Positions 10,483 to 20,448 are shown, counted from the first letter of the stretch. The stretch: DNA of 64,000 nt from Nocardia sp. BMG51109 (GCF_000526215.1 NZ_JAFQ01000004.1:1426001-1490000), one strand, 5' to 3'. Translations and numbers: made by a program. Notes: generated from the letters alone by a model not told the origin.

Positions 10483-10872
10483 ATGACTTCGCTGCGCGCT
10501 CGACTCACCGGTACCGTCCTGACCGTCGGCGGCCTCGCCACCACCGCCGCCCTGTTGCTTCCCGGGACGGCCGCCGCGGCCGACCCGACCGAAATGCTCG
10601 CCCCGCTGCTGAATTCGGACTGCACCTTCGACCAGATCGACGCCGCCCTGCACGCCGAGAACCCGAACGTGGCCTCCGCGCTGGACTCCAACCCGCAGCA
10701 GAAGCAGATGTTGCAGCAGCAGTTCGACCAGCCGGTGGAGCAGCGCCGCGCCGCGGTCCAGCAGTACCTGAACGAGCATCCCGAGGCGACCCAGCAGGCC
10801 GAGAACGATCCGCGCGCCGAGGCCGCCCGCCAGACCATCCAGAACGTGGCGAATTCCTGCCACAACTACTGA
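10483..10872 (+). CDS. Secreted hemophore-related (MHB-type) protein
   Basis: 129 residues with a Sec signal peptide (hydrophobic TVLTVGGLATTAALLLP, cleavage after TAAAA). The mature part is a small helical domain with two cysteines near both ends (DCTFDQIDAAL... and ...VANSCHNY) that can form one disulfide, as in the mycobacterial hemophore-related family (Rv0203-like). Gln/Glu-rich middle (QQKQMLQQQFDQP). GAAAGG ribosome site before the ATG. Haem binding is a family-level assumption; no haem ligand can be assigned here. Confidence 0.8.
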   Translation: MTSLRARLTGTVLTVGGLATTAALLLPGTAAAADPTEMLAPLLNSDCTFDQIDAALHAENPNVASALDSNPQQKQMLQQQFDQPVEQRRAAVQQYLNEHPEATQQAENDPRAEAARQTIQNVANSCHNY

Positions 10873-10965
10873 CGTGCCCGACGCCCGCGGCGCTCGGCGG
10901 GTCCGCGATCCCCGAGCCGCCCCGCTCGCGGCGGCCGTCGCCCCGGCGGCCGCCGACCGAGCCGC

Positions 10966-11085
10966 GCCGCACGCACTCACCACCGCGTCGGCGCAGACAT
11001 TCACCATCGTGCCGCCGCACCCACTCACCATCGCGCCGCCACACGCACTCACCACCGCGCCGCCACACCCACCCGACGCTGTGCC
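10966..11085. repeat. 24-bp tandem repeat between hemophore gene and prrA
   Basis: Five imperfect 24-bp units (from 10966, 10990, 11014, 11038, 11062) with core CCGCAC(G/C)CACTCACCA. Because 24 is a multiple of 3 the array stays open, giving a 94-codon ORF (10874-11158) with 8-residue repeats such as PHALTTAP. That ORF has no ribosome site or recognisable domain, so I treat it as non-coding. Confidence 0.85.
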
Positions 11086-11154
11086 AGCGCATACATCGGA
11101 CACAGTGCCGCCGCTCGTATCCGCCCCAGTGCCGGCACAGCAGAATGGACTGTT

Positions 11155-11865
11155 GTGACGAGCGAGCGTGACACCCCCAAGGTCCTGCTGGTCGACGACG
11201 ACGAGGACCTGCTGGCGTCGGTCGAGCGGGGGCTGCGGCTGTCCGGGTTCGAGGTGCTGATCGCGCGCGACGGCGCCGAGGCGCTGCGCTGCGTCGGCGA
11301 CGACTCGCCGGATGCGATCGTGCTCGACATGAACATGCCGGTGCTCGACGGCGCCGGGGTGGTCACGGCGCTGCGCGCGATGGGCAACGAGGTGCCGATC
11401 TGCGTGTTGTCCGCCCGCAATTCGGTCGACGACAGAATCGCCGGGCTGGAGTCCGGCGCGGACGACTATCTGGTCAAGCCGTTCGTGCTGGCGGAGCTGG
11501 TGGCCCGGATCCGCGCGCTGCTGCGCCGCCGCACGGACACGGCCGCCACACCCGCCACCCCGGGCGCGATCACCGTCGGCTCGCTGGAGATCGATGAGGC
11601 CGGCTACCGCGCGCTGCTGCACGGCCGCGAGATCGAGCTCACCAAGCGGGAATTCGAACTGCTGTCCACGCTGGCCCGCAACACCGGGGTGGTGCTGAGC
11701 CGGGAACGACTGCTGGAACTGGTGTGGGGCTACGACTTCGCCGCCGACACCAATGTCGTCGACGTATTCGTCGGCTACCTGCGGCGCAAACTGGAGTCCG
11801 ACGGCACCCCCCGGCTGCTGCACACCATCCGGGGCGTCGGCTTCGTGCTGCGGGCACCGAAATGA
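11155..11865 (+). CDS. prrA: Response regulator PrrA, OmpR family
   Basis: 236 residues: receiver domain ([14 protein letters not shown]; phosphoacceptor D58 in [15 protein letters not shown] and K in [12 protein letters not shown]) and OmpR winged helix ([50 protein letters not shown]). Nearly every block matches M. tuberculosis PrrA. GTG start with a CAGAAT box ending 8 nt upstream, possibly leaderless. Its stop overlaps the prrB ATG (ATGA), so the pair is coupled. Confidence 0.95.
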   Translation: MTSERDTPKVLLVDDDEDLLASVERGLRLSGFEVLIARDGAEALRCVGDDSPDAIVLDMNMPVLDGAGVVTALRAMGNEVPICVLSARNSVDDRIAGLESGADDYLVKPFVLAELVARIRALLRRRTDTAATPATPGAITVGSLEIDEAGYRALLHGREIELTKREFELLSTLARNTGVVLSRERLLELVWGYDFAADTNVVDVFVGYLRRKLESDGTPRLLHTIRGVGFVLRAPK

Positions 11866-13331
11866 CCGGCTCCGGAACCACCGGCGCCGAAACCGGTGCC
11901 GAAACCACCGGCTCGGAGACCACCGGCGCCGAAACGACCGGCAACGAAACGACCGGCGCCGCCGCCGCTTTCGTCCCCTCGCGGCACCGGGCGTATTCGC
12001 TGCGCACCCGCGTGGCCGCCGCGGCGGCGCTGGGCGCGATCGTCATCACCGCGGTGCTGAGCTGGGTGTCGGTGCGCGCGCTGGAGCGCAACAACCTGGC
12101 CCAGGCCGACCAGTCGCTGACCATCGCCTCGCGCATCGTGCTGATGCAGCCGGTGGTCGCCGTCGGGGTGCTGTGGCTGATGCCGCCGAACGAGAACCTC
12201 GCCGTCACCGTCCGACAGAACGGCGGGGTCGTGGCCTCCTCCAGCCTGGAGCTGCCCGCCCTGGATCCCGGCTCGCACACGATCACCCTCGACGGCACGC
12301 CGTTCCGGGTGCTGACCACCACCGAGAATCAACCGGCGGGCCGCACGGTGTCTATGGCCATTCCGCTGACCGACGCCTATCACGCCACCGCCGAGCAGCG
12401 CCGCTGGGTACTGGCCGCGGCGGCGCTGACGGTGACCGCCGCGGCCGGGCTGGGCTGGGTGTTCGGCGGGCGCGCCGTGCGCCCGATCGTGGATCTCACC
12501 CGGCAGGTCGGCGCGCGCCGGGGCACCGTCGAGGACGAGGCGCCGGTCGGCAGCACCGGCGTCCGCGAGGCGGAACAGCTTGCCGACGCGGTGAATTCGC
12601 TACTGGACCGGGTGCACCGGGCCCAGGCGGAGACCGCCGCCGCGCTGGAGACCGCGCGCGACTTCGCGGCGGTATCGGCGCACGAGCTGCGCACCCCGCT
12701 CACCGCCATGCGCACCGATCTCGAGGTGCTGCGCACGCTGGACCTGGACGAGGCCCAGCGCACGGAGATCCTGGCCGACCTGCAGCGCAGCCAGAGCCGG
12801 GTGGAGACGACGCTGGCCGCGCTGGAACGGCTGGCCGCCGGCGAGCTGACCAACGACCGCGACCATGTCGAAACCGACGTGGGTGACCTGGTCGACCAGG
12901 CCGCGCACGACGCGATGCGGCACTTCCCGCAGCTGACCGTGCGCATCGACACCGGCCGCGAATTGGTCACCCGGGGCCTGCCCACCGGGCTGCGGCTGGC
13001 CGTCGACAACGCGCTGGCCAATTCGGCCCGGCACGGCGGCGCTACGGCGGCCCTGGTATCGGCGCATCGCACGGCCGACGGCGACATCGTGATCTCCGTC
13101 GACGACAACGGCCGCGGGATTCCGCCGCAGGAGCGCACGGCCGTCTTCGAACGGTTCTTCCGCGGCAGTCAGGCCAGTAAGGGCGGCTCCGGGCTGGGGC
13201 TGGCGCTGGTCGCCCAGCAGGCCCAATTGCACGGCGGGCGAGCGTACTTCGACGACGGCACCCTGGACGGAGTGCGATTGGTGCTGGTCCTCCCGGACCG
13301 TGCCGCCGTGCCCGACGCCGCCCGGCGGTGA
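11862..13331 (+). CDS. prrB: Sensor histidine kinase PrrB
   Basis: 489-residue membrane kinase, partner of PrrA. A Thr-Gly-Glu repeat leader (about residues 1-33) precedes TM1 (about 50-66), a short extracytoplasmic sensor, TM2 near 185-205, HAMP, H-box [18 protein letters not shown] (H274), N-box [18 protein letters not shown]1 [10 protein letters not shown]-box FERFF and G2 [12 protein letters not shown]. Start ATG overlaps the prrA stop. The N-terminal repeat is not in the M. tuberculosis protein as I recall it, so translation might also start further in. Confidence 0.94.
   Translation: MTGSGTTGAETGAETTGSETTGAETTGNETTGAAAAFVPSRHRAYSLRTRVAAAAALGAIVITAVLSWVSVRALERNNLAQADQSLTIASRIVLMQPVVAVGVLWLMPPNENLAVTVRQNGGVVASSSLELPALDPGSHTITLDGTPFRVLTTTENQPAGRTVSMAIPLTDAYHATAEQRRWVLAAAALTVTAAAGLGWVFGGRAVRPIVDLTRQVGARRGTVEDEAPVGSTGVREAEQLADAVNSLLDRVHRAQAETAAALETARDFAAVSAHELRTPLTAMRTDLEVLRTLDLDEAQRTEILADLQRSQSRVETTLAALERLAAGELTNDRDHVETDVGDLVDQAAHDAMRHFPQLTVRIDTGRELVTRGLPTGLRLAVDNALANSARHGGATAALVSAHRTADGDIVISVDDNGRGIPPQERTAVFERFFRGSQASKGGSGLGLALVAQQAQLHGGRAYFDDGTLDGVRLVLVLPDRAAVPDAARR
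11865..11957 (+). repeat. 15-bp in-frame repeat (TTGAE) at the prrB 5' end
   Basis: Imperfect 15-bp units (ACCACCGGCGCCGAA) encode [15 protein letters not shown] at the N-terminus of the PrrB-type kinase, starting immediately after the prrA/prrB overlap. Confidence 0.85.
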
Positions 13332-13463
13332 CCGGCCGGACAGTCGCGCCCACCGAGACACGGTGGCGGCCATGATCATTCGGTCCGGCGTGGCAAACCG
13401 GCCGCATCCGCAACCCTTACCGAATCCTCAGAGTAGGGCCAGTGCGGGACCATCTCCCGCCGC

Positions 13464-13469
13464 TACGGT
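13464..13469 (+). promoter_or_regulatory. -10 box TACGGT, leaderless start of YhgE-like gene
   Basis: TACGGT ends 7 nt before GTG 13477, so transcription would begin at or next to the start codon. This supports 13477 over the upstream in-frame ATG at 13372. Confidence 0.6.
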
Positions 13470-13476
13470 CTGTCGA

Positions 13477-14646
13477 GTGTTCGCAAAACGTACCCGCTGG
13501 ATCCTGCTCGTCGTCGTACTGCTCGCCGTCGCCGGTGGGGTGACCGGCGGGGCGCTCGCGCTGCAACGGTCCACCGCCCCGACGGCGGTGGCGATCGTGA
13601 ATTCCGATACCGGCCAGACCGGAGCGAAGATCGTCAAGGGCCTGCAGGACGGCGGGATCCACGACTGGACCGTCGCCGCGCCGGGCGAGGTGAGCACGGC
13701 CGACTACGCCGCGGTGATCACGCTGCCCGGCGACCTGTCCGGCTCCCTCACCACCCTCGCCTCCACCCGGCCGCACCGCGCGCAGCTCACCGTGGACACC
13801 AACGCGCACGCGGACGCGGACCTGGTGAACGACGCGCTGAACGAGGTGACCCGCCGGATCAGCGCGGCCGGAATGGACCAGACCCTGGCGGCCGTCAGCA
13901 CCGCCCGCGGATCGGTCCAGCAGGTGTCGTTCACCACCCAGCTGCTCGGCGCCGGGGTCAGGATGGCGACCGATGCCTCCGGCCAGTTCACCGGCGGCGC
14001 CGACGAGATGCTCGGCTTCCTGAACACCGCCAAGGACGGCGCCGGACAGCTCACCGCGGGAATCTCGCAGCTGAACAATGTCCTGGGCGCGGCGACGACG
14101 CAGGCCGACGGCCTGGCCGGGGCGCTGGACGCGACCGGGGTGACCATCGGCCAGGTGTCCGGCACGGCCGCCGCGCTGTCCACCGGCCTGAACGAGACCC
14201 TGCCGCTGCTGCGCGCGCTGCCGTTCGCGAACGATCCGCGGCTGGCCGACATCATCGGCAAACTCGATGCACTGCAGGGGATTTCCAGCCAAGCCGATGC
14301 GCAACTGGCCGGATTCGCCCAGCTCACCGGGTCCAGCACCGATCCGAGCACCCCGGTGAGCACGCTGCTGCGCGATGCGGCGGGCCGGCTGACGGAGGCG
14401 GGCGCCCAGCTGAACCAGGGCGCCGAACTGGCGAAACAGGTTCCACAGCTGGCCGATCAGGGCGCCGCCCAGCTGACCGGCGCGATCCAGGCGCTCACCG
14501 GCGGCATCCAGCAGTTGCAGCAGATCGTCACCAATCTGGGAACCCAGACCGGAAATGCGCTCAACGCGTTGCCCGCACACGGCAGCAGCCAGCAGTCGGC
14601 GATCGCGACGAACCTCAGCGATCCCGTGGAGATTGTCCGGAACTGA
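13477..14646 (+). CDS. YhgE/Pip-like protein without C-terminal membrane domain
   Basis: 389 residues. One N-terminal TM (RWILLVVVLLAVAGGVTGGAL) is followed by the YhgE-type extracytoplasmic domain: AIVNSDTGQTGAKIVKGLQDGG...DYAAVITLPGDLSGSLTTL, then long helices with GA-rich heptads (TGGADEMLGFLNTAKDGAGQLTAGISQLN). Full YhgE/Pip proteins (phage-infection/ESX-like export family) then continue into about five TM helices; here the ORF stops just after LSDPVEIVRN, where that domain should begin. No remnant is visible in the next 190 bp in any frame. Function unknown; likely an anchored surface protein. Confidence 0.75.
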   Translation: MFAKRTRWILLVVVLLAVAGGVTGGALALQRSTAPTAVAIVNSDTGQTGAKIVKGLQDGGIHDWTVAAPGEVSTADYAAVITLPGDLSGSLTTLASTRPHRAQLTVDTNAHADADLVNDALNEVTRRISAAGMDQTLAAVSTARGSVQQVSFTTQLLGAGVRMATDASGQFTGGADEMLGFLNTAKDGAGQLTAGISQLNNVLGAATTQADGLAGALDATGVTIGQVSGTAAALSTGLNETLPLLRALPFANDPRLADIIGKLDALQGISSQADAQLAGFAQLTGSSTDPSTPVSTLLRDAAGRLTEAGAQLNQGAELAKQVPQLADQGAAQLTGAIQALTGGIQQLQQIVTNLGTQTGNALNALPAHGSSQQSAIATNLSDPVEIVRN

Positions 14647-14843
14647 TCCTCCAGCCCTCTTGACACGCGGGCGGCAAATGCGAAGCGCAGCGTTTTCGCG
14701 TCCTGGCGAGGTAGATTTTCGGTATGGCCGCAGTGCGATTCGGGCGGGCATCGGGCATACCGCGGGGACGGGCGCAATCCGCATTCCGTGATTTGCTCGT
14801 GAGTAGCTAGGCTTACTCGTACGAGGATCGGGAGGTGTCGGAA

Positions 14844-15578
14844 GTGCCGTCCACAACTTCGTCCCTCTGGTACGTCGACGATCCCGATCCGGTGGCGGTC
14901 CTGCGCGCCCACCCCGATCCGGATCCCGCGGCCGCGCTGGCACTGGCCAAGCAGCTCAATCCGGACCGCGACGTGGTACCGGCCGCCTCGGGCACGCTGA
15001 AGGTATGGGCCGGGCCGGATCCCGGATCGATCTACATCGGCTGCTATCCGGGCGTGACGGTGGTGTGCACCGGGCAGGCCGCGCCGAGCCGGCCGACCGC
15101 GCTGCCCGAACTGCTCGTCCGGCCGCTGGCCTCGGCGCACACCTACCTCGTCTCCTACGACATCCCGCGCGGCTGGGGCGCGTTCGCGCATTGGGAGCGA
15201 GGCGAATTCCGCCGCGCGTTCAGCGCCACCCGGGTCAACATCCTGGAGGACGAGGGGCTGCCGCTGGTGTGGGAGCGCCCGTTCTGGGCGGGCGAGCACC
15301 CGGTGCACCTGCAACCCGGGGAGCTGCCCGATCCGCAGATCCTGCCGTTCGATCCGCCGGCCTTCGCCGACGAGGCGAATGCCGAATGGCTCGGATTCCG
15401 GTATCGCGGAGCGACGTCCGAGGACGCGCTCAAGCCCACCGATATCGCGGTGTGCGGGTTCAGCCTGTACCCGAAGGGCGAGGCGCCGCCGCCGATCGTG
15501 CCGGAGGAGCCGAAGGCCCCGCCGCACAACGGGAAACGCTGGTTCGGCTGGTTGCGCAGCCGGGATCGGGTGTCCTGA
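14844..15578 (+). CDS. Uncharacterised DUF6928-like protein
   Basis: 244 residues, cytoplasmic, no TM. The pattern LWYVDDPDPVAVLRAHPDPDPAAALALAKQLNP, a YIGCYPGVTVVCTG block and a central HTYLVSYDIPRGWGAFAHWERGEFRRAFS block resemble the actinobacterial DUF6928 family as I remember it. The C-terminus is Pro-rich then basic (KRWFGWLRSRDR). GTG 14844 is preferred over GTG 14835 because the GGGAGG ribosome site (14830-14835) lies 8 nt ahead of 14844 but overlaps 14835. A TAGGCT -10 candidate is at 14808-14813. No known activity. Confidence 0.7.
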   Translation: MPSTTSSLWYVDDPDPVAVLRAHPDPDPAAALALAKQLNPDRDVVPAASGTLKVWAGPDPGSIYIGCYPGVTVVCTGQAAPSRPTALPELLVRPLASAHTYLVSYDIPRGWGAFAHWERGEFRRAFSATRVNILEDEGLPLVWERPFWAGEHPVHLQPGELPDPQILPFDPPAFADEANAEWLGFRYRGATSEDALKPTDIAVCGFSLYPKGEAPPPIVPEEPKAPPHNGKRWFGWLRSRDRVS

Positions 15579-15705
15579 GCGGATCGGCGTGGGCGCCGAG
15601 CCGAGACCGTCGTGACTGCGCCGAGGAGACGGCCGTGGCCACACCGGGAACACGCCAGGAACACGGCTCTGAGCGGCGGGACCGCGGCAATGACCAGGCC
15701 GAACC

Positions 15706-15815
15706 GCGGCAGCGGCACTGCGGCAGCGGCACTGCGGCAGCGGCACTGCGGCAGCGGCACTGCGGCAGCGACAGTGCGGCAGCGACAGTGCGGCAGCGAC
15801 AGTGCGGCAGCGACT
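15706..15815. repeat. 14-bp minisatellite at 3' end of DUF2537 gene
   Basis: Seven full 14-bp units plus a 12-bp partial: four GCGGCAGCGGCACT (15706-15761) then three GCGGCAGCGACAGT (15762-15803) and GCGGCAGCGACT. The last partial unit runs into the stop codon (15814-15816) of the leftward DUF2537 gene. Period 14 cannot be coding. Confidence 0.97.
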
Positions 15816-16116
15816 AGGCCGAGACGGCGGCGACGAGCAGTACGAACCAGCCGACGGCCACGCCCGCGGCCACCCCGCCGAGCACCCAGCGCGTCACCGG
15901 TGTGTTGCGCCAGCGCCATGCGGTGGGTGCGGCGCCGCCGGCCGCGATCAGGTTCACGGCGACCGCCAGCAGCCAGTGCACATGCGCCAGCGCCGCGCCG
16001 AACGAGTAGACCGCGGCGGCGGCGAGCACCGCGACGAGGGTGGCGACGGCCAGGCCCGCCGCCCACGGTGTCGGTTCCGGACCGGGATCCGGTCGGGCCC
16101 CGTACGGCCGGTTCAT
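15814..16116 (-). CDS. DUF2537 membrane protein
   Basis: 100-residue protein with three predicted TM helices (AAGLAVATLVAVLAAAAVYSF; HWLLAVAVNLIAAGGA; WVLGGVAAGVAVGWFVLLVA) after a Pro-rich N-terminus. Matches DUF2537 (Rv0882-like), which sits beside the same methyltransferase gene in mycobacteria. Its ATG overlaps the methyltransferase stop (ATGA), so the two are co-translated. Function unknown. Confidence 0.85.
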   Translation of the reverse strand: MNRPYGARPDPGPEPTPWAAGLAVATLVAVLAAAAVYSFGAALAHVHWLLAVAVNLIAAGGAAPTAWRWRNTPVTRWVLGGVAAGVAVGWFVLLVAAVSA

Positions 16117-16916
16117 GAGGTGCGCACCCTTTCGTAGAAGGCCATCGCCGCGGCGGTGGCCACGTTCAGCGAGTCGGTTCCCGGCGCCATCGGAATGCGG
16201 GCGCGCAGGTCGGCCGCGCGCAGCGCATCCGCGGTCAGGCCGGGGCCCTCGGCACCGAGCAACAGCGCCACCCGGTCCTCGGTCATGGCGGCGGCCAGGT
16301 TCGCCGCCGCGCCGTCGGGGGTCAGCGCAATGATCCGGAAGCCCTTGGCGCGCAGCCCGTGCAGGCCGTCGGGCCAACTCGGCAGATGCGCGAACGGCAC
16401 CCGCAGCACATGCCCCATCGACACGCGCACGGCACGCCGGTACAGCGGGTCGGCGCAGCGGTCGCCGAACAGTATCGCGTCGGCGCCCAGCCCGGCCGCG
16501 TTCCGGAAGATCGAGCCGATGTTCTCGTGATCGTTGACGCCCTCCAGCACCGCCACCGTGCGGGCACCGGCGAGCACCTCGTCCACCGACAGCTCGGCCG
16601 GGCGGCGGGCCGCGGCCAGCACGCCGCGATTGAGGTGAAAACCCACCACCGCGGCCATCACCTGCGCACTGGCCCGGTAGTACGGAACGTCCACGCCGGC
16701 AAGGTCGCCGGCCAGCGCCTCGTGTCGGCGCCCCACGCCGAACAGCGCGAACGGGGCGAACCGCGAGGCCAGCATGCGCTGCACCACGACCACGCCCTCC
16801 GCGATCACCAAACCCTTGCCGCCCGGCAGGTCCGGGCGCCGATCCGCGGAATTCAGGTCGCGGAAATCGGCGACCCGGGGATCGGCCGGGTCGTCGACGT
16901 CGATCACTACGGCCAC
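16113..16916 (-). CDS. SPOUT (TrmH/SpoU) family RNA 2'-O-methyltransferase
   Basis: 267 residues. SpoU motifs are intact: motif 1 GVNDHENIGSIFRNAAGLGADAILF, motif 2 LLLGAEGPGL and motif 3 IPMAPGTDSLNVATAAA, forming the knotted SAM site for 2'-O-methylation of tRNA or rRNA. An N-terminal substrate-binding extension (GKGLVIAEGVVVVQRML) is present. GTG 16916 is chosen because the protein similarity starts at VAVVIDVDDPADPRV; a CAAGAT box ends 8 nt upstream. Orthologue of Rv0881 by context. RNA target unknown. Confidence 0.9.
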   Translation of the reverse strand: MAVVIDVDDPADPRVADFRDLNSADRRPDLPGGKGLVIAEGVVVVQRMLASRFAPFALFGVGRRHEALAGDLAGVDVPYYRASAQVMAAVVGFHLNRGVLAAARRPAELSVDEVLAGARTVAVLEGVNDHENIGSIFRNAAGLGADAILFGDRCADPLYRRAVRVSMGHVLRVPFAHLPSWPDGLHGLRAKGFRIIALTPDGAAANLAAAMTEDRVALLLGAEGPGLTADALRAADLRARIPMAPGTDSLNVATAAAMAFYERVRTS

Positions 16917-16963
16917 GGGCGTCCATCTTGCCCTGCCCGCCTCGGTCACCGGCCGGGCAGGCT

Positions 16964-17100
16964 TGCGACACCGCGGGACCCGACACCGCTGGGCAGCCGT
17001 ATGACACCGTCCAGCTCGACCGCATGACACTGCCCAACCGGTCGTATGACACTGCCGAACGGCCGCATGACACCGCCCCGAACGGCCATACGATGCCGCC
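16964..17100. repeat. About 22-bp degenerate repeats, core (C/T)ATGACAC(C/T)G
   Basis: Seven copies of a GACACCG-like core at 16967, 16982, 17003, 17026, 17048, 17069 and (GATGCCG) 17092; the last five intervals are 21-23 bp. They fill the region between the divergent methyltransferase and FKBP genes. They could be a degenerate minisatellite or a phased array of protein sites two helical turns apart. Confidence 0.8.
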
Positions 17101-17221
17101 GAGCCCGGCCGCGACAAGCTGGGCCGCGGCTTCATGCCACCGTTCGGGCCCGGCTCCCGCACATCGCCGGAAGCCCCGACCTCGCGACACGGCGGGACCC
17201 GGCTGGTTTCAGCGTGGCCAC

Positions 17222-17227
17222 TATGGT
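17222..17227 (+). promoter_or_regulatory. Candidate -10 (TATGGT) for FKBP gene
   Basis: TATGGT lies 43 bp before the ATG. A GGAAGAGG ribosome site at 17258-17265 then gives a short conventional leader. No convincing -35 seen. Confidence 0.35.
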
Positions 17228-17269
17228 GAACACTGTGTGGCGGCTTACCCATCGAACGGAAGAGGATGC

Positions 17270-17635
17270 ATGACCAAGCCGGAAGTCGAGTTCCCGGAAG
17301 GCCCCGCGCCCACTGAACTGGTCGTCAAAGACATCGTCATCGGCGATGGCCCCGAAGCCGTGCCGGGCGCCACGGTCGAGGTGCACTATGTGGGCGTCGA
17401 ATACGACACGGGTGAGGAATTCGACTCCTCCTGGAACCGCGGCGAATCCCTCACGTTCCCGCTGCGCGGCCTGATCCAGGGCTGGCAGGACGGCATTCCG
17501 GGCATGAAGGTCGGCGGCCGCCGCCAGCTCGTCATCCCGCCCGAACTCGCCTACGGCCCCGAGGGCGCGGGGCACCAGCTGTCAGGCAAGACCCTGGTCT
17601 TCATCATCGATCTGCTGAACGTCTCCGAGCAATGA
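17270..17635 (+). CDS. FKBP-type peptidyl-prolyl cis-trans isomerase
   Basis: 121-residue single-domain FKBP: VEVHYVGVEYDTGEEFDSSW, SLTFPLRGLIQGWQDGIPGMKVGGRRQLVIPPELAYGPEGAG and TLVFIIDLLNV. The hydrophobic pocket residues (Y, F, D, W, Y, F) of FKBP12-type enzymes are kept. No signal peptide, so cytoplasmic. Strong GGAAGAGG ribosome site. Convergent with sepH across a hairpin. Confidence 0.95.
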   Translation: MTKPEVEFPEGPAPTELVVKDIVIGDGPEAVPGATVEVHYVGVEYDTGEEFDSSWNRGESLTFPLRGLIQGWQDGIPGMKVGGRRQLVIPPELAYGPEGAGHQLSGKTLVFIIDLLNVSEQ

Positions 17636-17685
17636 CGACGGGCCACCGCACGCCCTCCGTGAGTGCGGTGAGCCGGCCGATACCG

Positions 17686-17712
17686 CCGCGGGCACCAACC
17701 CGGTGCCCGCGG
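17686..17712. terminator. Hairpin between convergent FKBP and sepH genes
   Basis: Perfect 11-bp stem CCGCGGGCACC / GGTGCCCGCGG with a 5-nt loop, 50 bp after the FKBP stop. No U-run on either side, so a possible bidirectional terminator of the GC-hairpin type. Confidence 0.55.
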
Positions 17713-17732
17713 TCTCGTTGGCGGAGAGAGGT

Positions 17733-17770
17733 CCGCACCAACGACAGGCGCCCGCACCAACGACGGGCAA
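17733..17770. repeat. 19-bp direct repeat near the sepH 3' end
   Basis: Two tandem copies of CCGCACCAACGAC(A/G)GGC(G/A)(C/A), at 17733-17751 and 17752-17770, in the FKBP-sepH convergent gap. Confidence 0.85.
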
Positions 17771-17820
17771 CGACCGACCGGCTGCCCCAGTAGGGGAAGC
17801 GATCCGCTCCGGGTGGGCGC

Positions 17821-18945
17821 CTAGTGGCCGGAGCTGCGCACGCCTAGCAGCACGTCCTCCCAGGACGGCATCGGCGCCTTCCCGCCGCGCTTGGAGCGGC
17901 TCGACTTCTGCGCGGCCGGCTTCGCGGTGCCGGACTTGCCCGAGTTTCCGGACTGCGCCGACCGATCCGCCGGAGTGCCGGCCGCCGGAGCGGCAGGGGC
18001 GGCGGGAGCCGCCGGGGCAGCGGGAGCCGGTTCGCTCGCCGGCGCCGGGGGTGGCGGCGTGGCAGGCGAATTCGCGGCGGGCGCGGCCGTGGCGGTGCCT
18101 GTGCCCGTGCCGGCGGGCGGGGTCGGGGCGGGAGCGTTCTTCTGTTGCGCGGGCTGCGTCGGCGCGCCCTTCGCCGGGACCGGAGCGCTGCCGCCCACCG
18201 CAGGGCGCTGTTCGATGTACTCCGGCTCGTCCTGCTCATCGGCGATCTGCGCGGGCTCCGGTGCGGCGAGCGCGGGGGCCGGCTCCTCGACCGGGGCCTG
18301 CTCGACCGGGGCGGGCTCGGCCGCGGATTCCGGCAGTATCGTCGCCAGACCGCGCAGCGCCCGGCCGAAATCGGGATCGATCAGGTCGGTGGCCGGATCG
18401 TCGAGCGGGGTGACCGAACCGCCGTGCGCGTCGGGCTGGAAGCGCCAGTGCGCCGCGATCACCGAACGACCCGCCTGCCACTGCAGTTGGGTCACCCAGT
18501 AGCCCTTCTCGTCCTTCCAGGCATCCCACTCGGCGATGTCGATGTTGTGGCCGCGCTCGGCGAACGCGGCGGATACGACGTCGATCAGGGTCTCCACGGC
18601 GGGTCCGTCCTTGCGGACCGGGTGGGCGCGCTGGGCCAGCTCGGCGGCGCGGGCGCGCTCCAACAGCACGGGGTAGGCGAAGCGCTCCACCCGGGACGTC
18701 GGCATACCCGACTCCTCGGTGACCTGTTCCACGGAGGCACCGGCACGGATACGGGCCTGGATATCGCGAGGACGCATAGTAGCTTCCGTTTCGATCTCTA
18801 TCTGGCCGAATCGGGCAAGATCTCCGCGGGCGGCGGCCCGCAGCTTCTCGTCGGCGGCGAGCCGGTACTTCACGCCGGTCTCTGGGTCGACACACACGAT
18901 GTGCGCGGAATCGGGCGTCAATCCGATCACTCGAAGTTCACGCAC
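17821..18945 (-). CDS. sepH: Septation protein SepH (DUF3071)
   Basis: 374 residues. The N-terminal DUF3071 domain (MRELRVIGLTPDSAHIVCVDPETGVKYRLAADEKL) with the helix-turn-helix-like RPRDIQARIRAGASVEQVTEESGMPTSRVERF matches SepH, which binds and stimulates FtsZ assembly during cell division in actinobacteria. The conserved part extends to about residue 215; the rest is a Pro/Ala-rich linker ending in a short basic conserved tail (KRGGKAPMPSWEDVLLGVR). GTG start with an ideal AAGGAGG site. Same neighbour (serC) as in mycobacteria. Confidence 0.93.
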   Translation of the reverse strand: MRELRVIGLTPDSAHIVCVDPETGVKYRLAADEKLRAAARGDLARFGQIEIETEATMRPRDIQARIRAGASVEQVTEESGMPTSRVERFAYPVLLERARAAELAQRAHPVRKDGPAVETLIDVVSAAFAERGHNIDIAEWDAWKDEKGYWVTQLQWQAGRSVIAAHWRFQPDAHGGSVTPLDDPATDLIDPDFGRALRGLATILPESAAEPAPVEQAPVEEPAPALAAPEPAQIADEQDEPEYIEQRPAVGGSAPVPAKGAPTQPAQQKNAPAPTPPAGTGTGTATAAPAANSPATPPPPAPASEPAPAAPAAPAAPAAPAAGTPADRSAQSGNSGKSGTAKPAAQKSSRSKRGGKAPMPSWEDVLLGVRSSGH

Positions 18946-19190
18946 CGTTACCTCCTTATCGCTGCGTCGAACACAGCTGCGCCTAACCAGCTCGCGACAC
19001 GGCCTGAGCGGTCAGGCCCCGGCGGCAGCTTGCGAAACCCCGCAGGGGCCCCGCTCTGGCCACATCGAACACCGCCCACGTTCTGGAACAGTAGTGCACT
19101 TCTGAGATTCATGTGGCAAGACACGCGCGCGGAAATCTGTGGCGAGACTCCCGCGCGCGCTATGGTTCTCTATTCGCCGCGTTCAGTGTG

Positions 19191-20435
<1,245 letters not shown>

Positions 20436-20436
20436 T

Positions 20437-20442
20437 TACGGT
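20437..20442 (+). promoter_or_regulatory. -10 box TACGGT, leaderless start of 20449 gene
   Basis: TACGGT ends 6 nt before ATG 20449, fixing the start of the unknown gene. Confidence 0.55.
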
Positions 20443-20448
20443 AGGGCC

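Noticed and set aside
10874..11158. 94-codon ORF with 8-residue repeats between the hemophore gene and prrA
   Set aside because: No ribosome site or known family; open only because the tandem repeat has period 24.
10399..11823. 474-codon minus-strand ORF over the hemophore gene and prrA
   Set aside because: Low-complexity GGA/VSAC runs; the opposite strand carries clear PrrA and a signal-peptide protein.
16917..17252. 112-residue N-terminal extension of the SPOUT methyltransferase frame
   Set aside because: It translates the 22-bp repeats (GRCHTAAQ...) and has no family similarity; similarity starts at the GTG at 16916.
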